A DNA stretch of 24,014 nucleotides, taken from contig RPFO01000975.1 of the NCBI GenBank assembly GCA_009746045.1, positions 1-24,014 of the forward strand. Reading direction: 5' to 3'. This document shows, piece by piece, positions 7,309 to 15,014 of the stretch. Made by a program: the position numbers and the translations under genes. Below the pieces are notes generated by a model. The model was not told the DNA's origin and ran no database searches. It saw only the letters and a program-made list of their open reading frames with translations. Numbering within the stretch: the stretch's first letter is position 1; every line of letters begins with the position of its first letter. This DNA is from Mesostigma viride (lineage: Eukaryota > Streptophyta > Mesostigmatophyceae > Mesostigmatales > Mesostigmataceae).

Positions 7309-8249
7309 AAAAGGTCGTCGGCCACGGCAACAACGGGGGCCAGCGAGGGCGCAAGCGCGGGCATGGTGGCGACGCCAAGCAGGGTGATCATCCCCCGGCC
7401 AAGCGGCAGCAGGGGGCGTCTACTGACCGCAAGCAACGCTGTGAGCGCTGCTTCGGACGTCGCCATGTCCGGGATGACTGCCGAGTTCGCCCGGACCTGG
7501 AGCTCGAGGACAACCTTTGCCGCAAGTGCCACGACGTTCTGCGTGGTCACAGCGTGGAGGCGTGCAAGGCCAAGCGCATCGTCGTCCACGGCACACGCGA
7601 GGAGTGGGCAGAGCGACGGGCAGCACGAAAGTCAGGTGAGAGCACGCTCGATACCCCTTCTTTTGCTCAATGCGTCACGCTGAACCGGGCCGTCGTAGAG
7701 CCTGACGTCGTTCCTAAAAGCAACGTGACTGCATCCTCTGTCTCATTCCGTGATGTGCTCACGCAATCCGTTGATGCTGCTCTGGCTCTGTCGCGCCAGG
7801 ATCACGTGCTTCCTGAGCACGGGTCTACAATGCGTGACCTAAGCAATGTGGTGTCTTCTAGGTCGGGTGTGTACAACGCCGAGCGACCAAGCACTACTGC
7901 AGCACCCCAGCTAGATACTGGGGCGGTTGGGCCTATGAGGAATGTTGTGACAGTGCAAGAGAATGCTGGGCGGGCAGATGTTCTCGGTACACACCACCCT
8001 AGTGTGGATCTTCACATTGGCAAGGTGCTCACACGGGCGGCCTTTCGTGCAGCCTCTGAAGCTGCCCAGTTAGCCAATGTCACTACCCCAGTAGTCACCC
8101 CACCTGTTGAGAATCCTGACAATGCCACTGCACCTCAGGCTGTCACCCTGAAACTGTTAGCATACCAGATGCACCGTGCATACGGGCATGAGGCCCAAGC
8201 CGAGGTAGAGGGGGCACACATGTTGGGGCACCTTTATACAACGAGCTGA
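7059..8249 (+). CDS. Retrotransposon Gag C-terminus with two zinc knuckles, running into the integrase N-terminus
   Basis: Genuine coding starts around 7165, not at the first Met. A basic stretch (GGQRGRKRGHGG) precedes CERCFGRRHVRDDC, a CX2CX4HX4C knuckle, and CRKCHDVLRGHSVEAC, a CX2CX6HX4C variant. Together these would bind the genomic RNA. A long Ser/Thr/Val-rich linker follows with no protease motif in it. The end contains YQMHRAYGH, the His pair of the integrase HHCC zinc domain. The frame stops at 8249, just before the Cys pair in the next frame. Confidence 0.72.
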   Translation: MQSISQEMRPVVGCASDHSDGTQKEECRQFRRGHAVFDSCFKSAQSKPAASAALPSLRKVDAGASSSSGAEAPITRSELTAILKKVVGHGNNGGQRGRKRGHGGDAKQGDHPPAKRQQGASTDRKQRCERCFGRRHVRDDCRVRPDLELEDNLCRKCHDVLRGHSVEACKAKRIVVHGTREEWAERRAARKSGESTLDTPSFAQCVTLNRAVVEPDVVPKSNVTASSVSFRDVLTQSVDAALALSRQDHVLPEHGSTMRDLSNVVSSRSGVYNAERPSTTAAPQLDTGAVGPMRNVVTVQENAGRADVLGTHHPSVDLHIGKVLTRAAFRAASEAAQLANVTTPVVTPPVENPDNATAPQAVTLKLLAYQMHRAYGHEAQAEVEGAHMLGHLYTTS

Positions 8250-8254
8250 AGAAT

Positions 8255-9250
8255 GTGCGTGCTCAGTGTCCTGCCTGCATCAAGATCAGGAAGAAGTCGC
8301 GTAGGCGGCATGCCAAGACTCCACCCTTGGAGCGAGGGTACCTTGTGGGGGATGTCATGCACATGGAAGGGGGGGACACCTATTTCATAGTCAAGGATAG
8401 GTTCAGCAAGGCCACCTACATTGAGCCGCTGCCTCACATGTTTGAGGCTGACCTGCACAGGGCTATCAAGATCAGCCTGGCTTTCTTTCATCCCGTAGTG
8501 GAGCTCATGCTAGACCAGCAGTTCCGCTGTGTGCAAGGTTTGCCGGGGATGGAGGCCGTGGTCATCGTGGGGCGTGAGGATCACGGCAATATGGGCATGA
8601 TAGATCGCACTGTAAGCTATGTCAAGACTGTGGCAGCCAAGCGACAGGATAACCCACATGGCAAATCCTACGCGGTCAAGACGGCGTGGTGCAAGGAGCT
8701 CATGCATGTGTGCAACCATAGGCACGTGCTTGATGTCAAGGGCTTTGGGCTAGTCACGCCTCGGGGGCTGTCAGCGGGCACCTACTCACCCGAGGTAGTA
8801 GAGGCATACCAACAGCATCTACAGGATACCGCCGCCAAGCTGCGGCTCAAGGATGCCACGCTGCCTGATTTGTCTAGCGCTTTTGAGGTCGGGCAGTTGG
8901 TCATGTTCCACAAGGAGAGCTCGCCCAGCGGCAAACGGGGCACCATGCAGGGGCCTGGGGCCATCACAAAGTTAGACTGGCCGCTGCGGGTCATAGACAT
9001 AGAGTGGAATGATCGGGTGTATAGGGTACCATGGGCATCGGTGGCAGGCTATAAGCAAGGGGATAGCATGGAGAGTGAGCTGGCAGCCAACAGGGCACTG
9101 GGGTGGGTAGTGAAGGATAATGCGCCTGTCGTAGCATCTGAGGTGGTACCCCACGGGTCGCTCCCAGGGGCAGACACAGCTACACCCCCCCCTCCCCTGG
9201 GCCCCAATATGACCCCGTGGATGGGTGGGATGAGGATGGGGTGGGTTTGA
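8255..9250 (+). CDS. Retrotransposon integrase
   Basis: The frame is open from about 8235 (NELKNVRAQCPAC), supplying the CPAC half of the HHCC domain. The core shows GDVMHMEGGDTYFIVKDRFS (first catalytic Asp) and ELMLDQQF (second Asp). GNMGMIDRTVSYVK aligns with the usual NGxxERxxR, so an Asp stands where the catalytic Glu is expected. The C-terminal part (VGQLVMFHKE, GTMQGPGAI, VYRVPWASVAGY) resembles integrase C-terminal domains that contact DNA. The frame ends beside a run of eight C (9185-9192), and the next frame overlaps it by 34 bases. Confidence 0.75.
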   Translation: MRAQCPACIKIRKKSRRRHAKTPPLERGYLVGDVMHMEGGDTYFIVKDRFSKATYIEPLPHMFEADLHRAIKISLAFFHPVVELMLDQQFRCVQGLPGMEAVVIVGREDHGNMGMIDRTVSYVKTVAAKRQDNPHGKSYAVKTAWCKELMHVCNHRHVLDVKGFGLVTPRGLSAGTYSPEVVEAYQQHLQDTAAKLRLKDATLPDLSSAFEVGQLVMFHKESSPSGKRGTMQGPGAITKLDWPLRVIDIEWNDRVYRVPWASVAGYKQGDSMESELAANRALGWVVKDNAPVVASEVVPHGSLPGADTATPPPPLGPNMTPWMGGMRMGWV

Positions 9251-11157
9251 CGGGACCTAGTGCACGTAGTGACTCACCTCCTGTGCTAGCCACGGATAAT
9301 GTGGGAGGCCCGCCTAGCGTGGCCTCGCCGGAGGGTCAGGGTCCTGCCCATGCGCCTCGCCCACCTAGGGACCTGGCTTCAACGGTCACGGCCTTGTGGC
9401 GTGCTCAGGCGCTTAAAGCGAAAGCTGCATCAGGGGTGGCTCAGGTCAAAACTCTCTCACAGGGGGTCAGGCCGGTTAAGTCAGCCTTGTTTCCTACGTG
9501 TAGACCGTGGCAGCTGGTGGCTGTGGACACGCAAGCATCCGTGTCTATTATCTCTCGTCGGGCAGCCACCCTGTATCCAGTGCTAGAGTCGCCGTACAAA
9601 TCGGTGACCGACTTTGCAGGCACTTCGGCATATCAAGTTACCGGGATGGTGGTGCTGCCGGTGTTGGGCATTGACACGCCGTTTCACGTCGTGGATGGCT
9701 ACGAGGATGTGGCCTTGCTGGGCGAACCTTTCGTATCATACCCGGGGTTCTCAGTGTCCGCTGACTTGCTGTCAGTCGCGGGGGTGGGCAGCATCCCGCT
9801 TCGCGAGTACCACGCTCCATTGGGGGTGGTGGTCGGGCAGCCCGGCGTCGTGCGGCGCTTACCGATGGCGGCGTTTTCCACACCGCCGCTCGTCCAGTCC
9901 ATCATTCAGCCTCAGGATTGGCACCCGCGCAGCTTCGGCCTCCACTCACACTCACTGGCGGCGGATAGCCCTGTGACGTGGGAGCAACTTGTCCTGGACT
10001 GTCAAGATCCTCTCAAGTTTGCTTTGTGGCGCGACGCGTTCATTCGAGCCAAGGAGCAGTGGCGAGAGCGCGAGGTCTACCGAGGATTGGAGAGTGTGCC
10101 AGCCGGGGCCACGCGGTTGCGGTTGAAGTTCGTGCTCACCTACAAGCCGGACGAGACCAACTCTTCGGTGGTGTTCCGGGTAAGGCCCGTGGTCACGGAG
10201 ACGAAGGGGTCCTCCCCGCTGGACGCCAAGGATCTTTATACCCCTGGGCTCAACCATGTTTCGCATCGGCTACTGACGGTCATCTACTTGGGCAAGCGGA
10301 ACGCGGGCAAGGACTACGGGATGTGGTGCGGTGACTTTCAGCGGGCATTCCTCCACAGCGACGCTGGGGTCGCGCAGCAAACATGGCAAGGCACCCGCTA
10401 CGTGGTGAAGGTCCCGGTGGTCTGGCAGGATGGCACCATTGGCAGCGAGTATATCGAGCTGTTGACAGGGGTGGAGGGGCTGCAGAGCTCTCCCATCATC
10501 TTCCGCATTTCCGCGGAGGAGGTCTTGCAGAGCTTAGGGGCCACGTACCATCGCGCGGATCCTAACTTCTTTGTGGTCCCCACCGGCGTCCCTGGCGAGC
10601 CAGCCCTCTTCGTGTGGCATGGCGATGACTTCAAGCTGGTGGCACCTCGCACCTTTGCTACCCAGTTTCTTGCTGCAGTGGCGGCTAAGTTTCCCCTGGG
10701 CAGGGCGGTGGATCATGAGGAGGGTAAACCCGTGGTGTTTTGCGGCGTGCAGTCTACGTTGCAGCGGGATTCGCGTTCTGGCGAATGGGTCATGCACATG
10801 CAGGATAGCCGCAACTATGTGGTTGACCTGCTGGCCGACCTCCCGTCCCCGCTGTTGGCAACCCATGGGCCCTCGGTTAAGGGCAAGCTCGGGTGGTTGG
10901 CGGACACGGTGGCACCTGATTTGGCGGTGCTCGCTCGCCTGCCCGATGATGTGCTGGAAGGACTAGGGTCCATTCATGTTCGGCGGCAGCTGGCCATGAC
11001 GCCCGGCATTGTGCTTCGTGGGCTCGATTGCTCACAGCCGGTGCACCTCGAGATAGTGACGGATGCTAATCTAGAGACGCGCACAGTCAGCCAAGTGCGG
11101 GCCCGCATGGGGGCACTGTTCTTTATCAGCAATGAGGGCAGCCTGGCATGTTGTTAG
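9217..11157 (+). CDS. Retrotransposon protease-like segment, reverse transcriptase and start of RNase H
   Basis: Coding probably enters this frame at about 9190 (QYDPVDGWDEDG). Residues 101-107 give VAVDTQA, a retropepsin-like D-T-x-A with Gln instead of Gly, and ALLGEPFVS later matches the protease ILGxxFL motif. The copia-type reverse transcriptase follows: WRDAFIRAKEQW, KFVLTYKP, FRVRPVV, CGDFQRAFLH (first Asp, about residue 373), LLTGVEGLQSSP in place of LYGLKQSPR, and WHGDDFKLV (Asp pair, residues 470-471) in place of YVDD. RNase H begins at HLEIVTDAN. The stop after SLACC is a frame break and not the natural end. Confidence 0.82.
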   Translation: MDGWDEDGVGLTGPSARSDSPPVLATDNVGGPPSVASPEGQGPAHAPRPPRDLASTVTALWRAQALKAKAASGVAQVKTLSQGVRPVKSALFPTCRPWQLVAVDTQASVSIISRRAATLYPVLESPYKSVTDFAGTSAYQVTGMVVLPVLGIDTPFHVVDGYEDVALLGEPFVSYPGFSVSADLLSVAGVGSIPLREYHAPLGVVVGQPGVVRRLPMAAFSTPPLVQSIIQPQDWHPRSFGLHSHSLAADSPVTWEQLVLDCQDPLKFALWRDAFIRAKEQWREREVYRGLESVPAGATRLRLKFVLTYKPDETNSSVVFRVRPVVTETKGSSPLDAKDLYTPGLNHVSHRLLTVIYLGKRNAGKDYGMWCGDFQRAFLHSDAGVAQQTWQGTRYVVKVPVVWQDGTIGSEYIELLTGVEGLQSSPIIFRISAEEVLQSLGATYHRADPNFFVVPTGVPGEPALFVWHGDDFKLVAPRTFATQFLAAVAAKFPLGRAVDHEEGKPVVFCGVQSTLQRDSRSGEWVMHMQDSRNYVVDLLADLPSPLLATHGPSVKGKLGWLADTVAPDLAVLARLPDDVLEGLGSIHVRRQLAMTPGIVLRGLDCSQPVHLEIVTDANLETRTVSQVRARMGALFFISNEGSLACC

Positions 11158-11534
11158 ATTGGTACTCGCGCTTGCACAGCCGCATTGCCACTAGCCCCAA
11201 CACGGCTGAATGCCGGGGCATTGTTTCAGCTATCTCACATGGCATGTGGCTGCGGTACTTGCTGGGTTGGGTATTTGGCTCGTGTGGGTTCACTCTTCAC
11301 TGGACTAGCACGGTGCACACTGACTCACAAAGTTGTTTGGCCTTCCTTGACAATCCCTATGCGCGGTCACAGGACGTTGATTACCTCGTACTCGCTGAGG
11401 CGGCCTCCTGCGTCACGCGTCTCCAGCACATCGCGGATGAACTCAATCCCGCGGATGCACTCACCAAGGAGGCGCGGGAGGCTGCCCCGCAGTACGCAGT
11501 GTTGCGCAAGCGCATGACGATGCAACACCCGTGA
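11148..11534 (+). CDS. Retrotransposon RNase H, C-terminal part
   Basis: Continues from the previous frame with WYSRLHSRIATSPNTAECRG, then GMWLRYLLG, VHTDSQSCLAFLDNP and HIADELNPADALTKEA. These match the copia RNase H blocks (SstEAEy, wlr.lL, DNqsai, HI..ELNPADxLTK) and supply the catalytic Glu and Asp residues. It ends with TGA at 11532-11534. Confidence 0.8.
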   Translation: MLLDWYSRLHSRIATSPNTAECRGIVSAISHGMWLRYLLGWVFGSCGFTLHWTSTVHTDSQSCLAFLDNPYARSQDVDYLVLAEAASCVTRLQHIADELNPADALTKEAREAAPQYAVLRKRMTMQHP

Positions 11535-11912
11535 GCCACACAGGGTTACGGCTCGGGCGCTTTATGAATACAGCCATAACTCACCCTGTGTTGCTAGCAT
11601 TCACGAATATCATGGTGGTAGTTTTTTTTGCTTGTCCTGACCATACCCTAGCCACGTTGGACGGTGCCTTGGGCCCGTCGGCGGGTCACTGGTCCTAATA
11701 AATGGGTCACCTTTTGTCTGGTGGCATCGTTGTTTTTTTCTCGATACTTATTACATCACTATTCATGTGTGATCACAAGGGCGCGGATCGATACCGTGGT
11801 GATTTTGACGGCCTTGAGGCCCCCTTGAGTTCCCTACCTTAGAGGGTTTTGTATGGTCTGCATTTGATGTAATTATTTTGATAATTAATCAAAGAACAAA
11901 AGAGTATGTCGG
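11535..11912 (+). other. Retrotransposon 3' untranslated region with hairpin and purine tract
   Basis: No gene is seen here. An imperfect stem pairs 11539-11553 (CACAGGGTTACGGCT) with 11572-11590, and its loop carries TTTATGAATACA. The T-rich, AT-richer sequence that follows contains CTAATAAATGGG (possible AATAAA). A purine-rich stretch, AAAGAACAAAAGAG (11891-11904), lies eight bases from the right LTR and is the best polypurine-tract candidate. Confidence 0.55.
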
Positions 11913-12244
11913 AGTTGAGTAACTCTAGAGCCCTAGGATCTGGCTCTAAGTTCCCCATGTCCGTCCGCACGCCTTCCGCTAGCGTCCGCTAAGCCGCCGG
12001 CTATAATCCGGCGGTCCGATGCGGTCGACCGGTCTAAGGGCGGCGCCACCTAGGCCCCAGTCCGGGGCCTTATCCGGGTCAGTACGGACGGCTAGCTTGT
12101 CCCACGGTTACGGCTAACCGGATAGGGTTTGCTGGCTAAGACATAAACCAGTGGTGGGCCAGCTCCGACAGTAGTTCTCTGTGTTCACCTTATCCCAAGC
12201 TCAACGTGACCGACCGCCATAGCTGAGCCGGTCGGGCTTTAACT
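11913..12244 (+). repeat. 3' LTR (332 bp)
   Basis: Same sequence as the left LTR without the 13-bp insertion. It is followed directly by GGCAC, the right copy of the target duplication (12245-12249). Confidence 0.95.
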
Positions 12245-12557
12245 GGCACTGCTGGGCGCGCGCCTCGTCGCCGTCGAAGAAGGCCACGAGGCGTTCTAGA
12301 TAGTCCCCCTTTTTGGATGCCGCCTTCTTCCTGTGCGTCCTCACCAGCAGCTTGTCGGAGGTGCCGGATATATTGCAAGCGTCCACGCCGGCGGAGACCA
12401 TGCTCTCCAGGATGTCATTCTCCAGCGCGGTCTTTCTCTTCTTCAGCGGCTTGATGTCCACGGTCACCCTCTTCACGGCGTCGTCCAGCTCGATGTACTC
12501 GGTGGTCATGGTGCGCATCCTCTCTCGCCAGTCCGCCCCCGCTACTGCCGCCTCCAT
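12245..12557 (-). pseudogene. 5' part of the gene split by the retrotransposon (DUF5760-like)
   Basis: Starts at ATG 12557 (MEAAVAGADW) and remains coding to the LTR edge at DEARAQQ, about 104 residues. Beyond that the apparent frame runs into the LTR and ends on LTR sequence. It has a helical, charged N-terminus (EYIELDDAVKRVTVDIKPLK, KKRKTALENDILESM), then a region ending in KKGDYLERLVAFF. This pattern resembles small giant-virus proteins grouped as DUF5760, recalled from memory. The missing C-terminus is at 5987-6104. The copy is disrupted here, though other copies or unoccupied alleles may exist. Confidence 0.72.
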
Positions 12558-12618
12558 TTACTTACAAAGGGACAAGAGCTTTTTCCACCCCCTGTAAACG
12601 CACCGCCGGACCCCGGCC

Positions 12619-13269
12619 TCATCCAAACATAGAGGAGGAGCCCGGGCCTCCCCACAGGTTGTTGCGCGGGGGCGCTCCTGATTCGCCCCACACACCGAGC
12701 GAGCTTGCGGCGGAGACCTCCGGGAACCCGTATATGCCGTTGGATTGCACGTCGATTCCCTGCATGGGCCACGTGAACCGCGGGTCCATGAGGAAGGTGT
12801 TGTCGGTGATCATCTGCCCGAACGCGCCCTTGGTCGCGACCCCGATGGACCCCCATCCGTCGACGGAAATGGGGGCCGGGATGTACGGCCGCAACGTCTG
12901 GATGTCCGTCACGGGGAAGTCCTTGGTGTTGGAGGTGATGAAGCCCACGCCCACCTTGTGGTCGTCGAGAGTGGCGCCCACGACGTCCTCGGGCTTCGGC
13001 AGCCGCTCGGTCCCGAAGCTCAATTGGTCTTCGAACGTGGAGCCGTAACTCAGCCCGGCCCCCCGCACACGCGTGTCCAGGTTGAACATCATGTCGTAGG
13101 ACTCGGCGGGGACGATCATCGTCGCGGTGCCCGCGTCCGCAGCGAAGGAGGAGTTGAGGGCCTGGAACGCCTCGTCCCCGCAGATCGTGTCAAAGATTTC
13201 CGGACGCGAGGTGACGCCGACGTACTCCTCGCTCGTGTTCGCAACGGGGTTGCAGCGGGATCCCATCAT
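12619..13269 (-). CDS. Hypothetical protein, possibly virion-associated
   Basis: About 216 residues from MMGSRCNPVANTSEEYVG. Composition is soluble, Gly/Ser/Thr/Pro-rich with scattered aromatic residues, and the C-terminal part is Gly/Ser/Pro-rich (PGSSSMFG). No known domain was recognised. The even composition, clean frame and an AT-rich stretch about 30 bp upstream on the same strand (CTCAATTTAATTTG) support a real gene. An earlier in-frame Met would add eight residues. Placement next to the OTU gene on the same strand suggests a shared expression class, but that is inference. Confidence 0.65.
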   Translation of the reverse strand: MMGSRCNPVANTSEEYVGVTSRPEIFDTICGDEAFQALNSSFAADAGTATMIVPAESYDMMFNLDTRVRGAGLSYGSTFEDQLSFGTERLPKPEDVVGATLDDHKVGVGFITSNTKDFPVTDIQTLRPYIPAPISVDGWGSIGVATKGAFGQMITDNTFLMDPRFTWPMQGIDVQSNGIYGFPEVSAASSLGVWGESGAPPRNNLWGGPGSSSMFG

Positions 13270-13317
13270 GATCTCTTTCCAGAGGGCACACAAATTAAAT
13301 TGAGAAATGTTACTGCG

Positions 13318-14988
13318 CTACTTCCTTGTCGCCGTCCTCTGGCGAGTGCGGAGAGCGGGCGCCCCATCTGGCGCCGAGGCGGCAGCCGGGAGGGTCCCCC
13401 CACCCACCCTCCCCTGGCTCGCTCGACTAGACGTGCTGCTTCCCCGCCCGCGGCCGCGCCCGCGACCAGCAGACGGTTGCGCGCCCGCCGCCCCCCCCGG
13501 TTGAGAGCTGCTGCCTCTCTTAAGGCCTCCTTGCAAGACGGAGGGCGGGCGCCCTCTCAAGTTTTGATCCCTCATTAGGCGCTCGCCGCCCACCCCCACA
13601 AGATTGTTGAGAGTCTCCGCGCTCCTCCGCTGCGGGTCCTGCTGGGAGCGCGTCTGGCCCGGCGGGGGCCGGGCCGGCGGCGGCGGCGGCGGCGGCACGT
13701 CCGACTTCATGATCAAGGCCTCCCAATGATCACTTTTGTGGCGAATGTAAACGGGCGGGATGTTGTTTCTGCTCCCGCGATCGTAGAGGGCATACCAAGA
13801 CCAATCTCCAACAGTCGTTTTTTCTTGGTAATAGTAGATAGGCGTCCGAAAATGGCGCGATAAGATGGCAATCGCATCTGAGTCCCCTTCGGAGCATTCA
13901 GTCGGCTTGAATATTTCTTTGAGGTGGTCTTCGACAGTGCTTCCGGGCGGGTCTGGGAGCAGATGCGGGGGGAATTTAGCTCGTATCTCATCGACATATT
14001 TTGAAATCTGCGGACGCACTTCCGCTTTCAGCGCTCGCGTCCTCTGGACCACCTGTTCGGACGTCACGGTCTCCCCTTTCCGGAACGCGTCCACAATCAA
14101 GAGGGCATTAAACATGCATTTGCCATCACCCTGCGTGATGCGCCTGAACGCCGACTCATCACCATCGGGCGCCTTCACGACATAGTCCTTGTCGACGCCC
14201 GCATCCATGCGTGGGGGGTATGTGACAGACCGGTCATTAACCGAGAAACCGAAGCTGTTGTTGTCTCCGGACCATGCAACGTTGTTCTCGCCTCCCGTAG
14301 GGTCAGGGTCTAGGGGTAAGGGTTGAGTAGGATTAGACGGCGGTGTAGGATTGGACGACGGTGGTTGAGTAGGATTAGACGGCGGTTGAGAAGGATTGGG
14401 CGGCGGTTGAGAAGGATTGGACGACGGTGGTTGAGTAGGATTAGGTGCTGGTCGAGACTGTGGGGTGTTGGATTGCTTGTTCTTGGCTCGAGAAGCCTTT
14501 AGGATGCCGTTGAGGACAGAGGCGAATTGGCGCGCATTGGGGGGCGCGGGTCGGGATTGCGATGGGCCGGGCGGCGGCGGGGGTGGATACGAGCTTGGTG
14601 ATGGGCGGGGCGACGGCGGGGGTGGATCCGAGCTTGGTGATGGGCGGGGCGACGGCGGGGGTGGATCCGAGCTTTGTGGGCCCCTACCCCCGCCACCGGG
14701 GGCGAACAGCCCGTAGTGGCGGAGTTGCCGCAACCTCTGACACTGCGCCCTAGACCCGTATTGCTTACCGTACGGCGGCGGATCTCTAATTCCGCAAAAA
14801 GCGGTCGCGGCCGTCGGAGCGGCGTCAATGTCCCTGTTCCCCCCCCCGCGAGGGAAGAGGGTGCGGGCCACCACGTTTCCAAATAGCCTGATGTGATGCT
14901 TGCATTGCTCCTCTGTGCCCATGGGGACTCCATTAGGTCCTAAACCATCTGTGCTTATTTTGTTTCCGCAGTAAAATGGGGGGGGCAT
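13318..14988 (-). CDS. OTU-family cysteine protease with N-terminal YCG/QC motifs and proline-rich linker
   Basis: About 556 residues from ATG 14988. The N-terminus has FYCGNKIS with GTEEQCKHH, then a second copy, AFCGIRDP with GSRAQCQRLRQLRHYG. This YCG..G(T/S)xxQC motif is widespread in giant-virus proteins. A long Pro/Ser-rich linker follows, with repeats of SSDPPPPSPRPSP and NPTQPPS. The OTU domain then carries GDGKCMFNAL (catalytic Asp-Gly-x-Cys) and SDHWEAL (catalytic His). A low-complexity Arg/Gly/Ser tail ends the protein. OTU proteins remove ubiquitin or related modifiers, and a viral copy probably counters host ubiquitin signalling. Confidence 0.85.
   Translation of the reverse strand: MPPPFYCGNKISTDGLGPNGVPMGTEEQCKHHIRLFGNVVARTLFPRGGGNRDIDAAPTAATAFCGIRDPPPYGKQYGSRAQCQRLRQLRHYGLFAPGGGGRGPQSSDPPPPSPRPSPSSDPPPPSPRPSPSSYPPPPPPGPSQSRPAPPNARQFASVLNGILKASRAKNKQSNTPQSRPAPNPTQPPSSNPSQPPPNPSQPPSNPTQPPSSNPTPPSNPTQPLPLDPDPTGGENNVAWSGDNNSFGFSVNDRSVTYPPRMDAGVDKDYVVKAPDGDESAFRRITQGDGKCMFNALLIVDAFRKGETVTSEQVVQRTRALKAEVRPQISKYVDEIRAKFPPHLLPDPPGSTVEDHLKEIFKPTECSEGDSDAIAILSRHFRTPIYYYQEKTTVGDWSWYALYDRGSRNNIPPVYIRHKSDHWEALIMKSDVPPPPPPPARPPPGQTRSQQDPQRRSAETLNNLVGVGGERLMRDQNLRGRPPSVLQGGLKRGSSSQPGGAAGAQPSAGRGRGRGRGSSTSSRASQGRVGGGTLPAAASAPDGAPALRTRQRTATRK
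14280..14660. repeat. Short tandem repeats coding the proline-rich linker of the OTU protein
   Basis: Two repeat families are visible in frame: GGTTGAGTAGGATTAGACGGC-like units of about 18-30 bp at 14320-14450, and a 39-bp unit around GGCGACGGCGGGGGTGGATCC at about 14575-14670. Both encode Pro-rich peptide. Confidence 0.7.
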
Positions 14989-15014
14989 GCGTTTGATTAT
15001 CAATAGGTTACATT

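Larger units (their letters stand above)
6105..12244 (+). mobile_element. Ty1/copia-like LTR retrotransposon, full length, gag-pol with frame breaks
   Basis: 6,140 bp bounded by two direct LTRs and a 5-bp target duplication. Internally it encodes, in order, a Gag with CCHC knuckles, an integrase, a retropepsin-like protease segment, a copia-type reverse transcriptase and RNase H ending in NPADALTK. Coding changes frame at about 7170, 8235, 9190 and 11150. The LTRs differ only by one 13-bp indel, so insertion was very recent. The element interrupts a virus-type gene on the opposite strand. The ends are AGTT...AACT and not TG...CA. A tRNA primer site matching a tRNA 3' end was not found after the left LTR. 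Confidence 0.93.

Noticed and set aside
14465-14716. Gly-rich + strand frames opposite the OTU linker
   Set aside because: Shadows of the proline-rich linker repeats.
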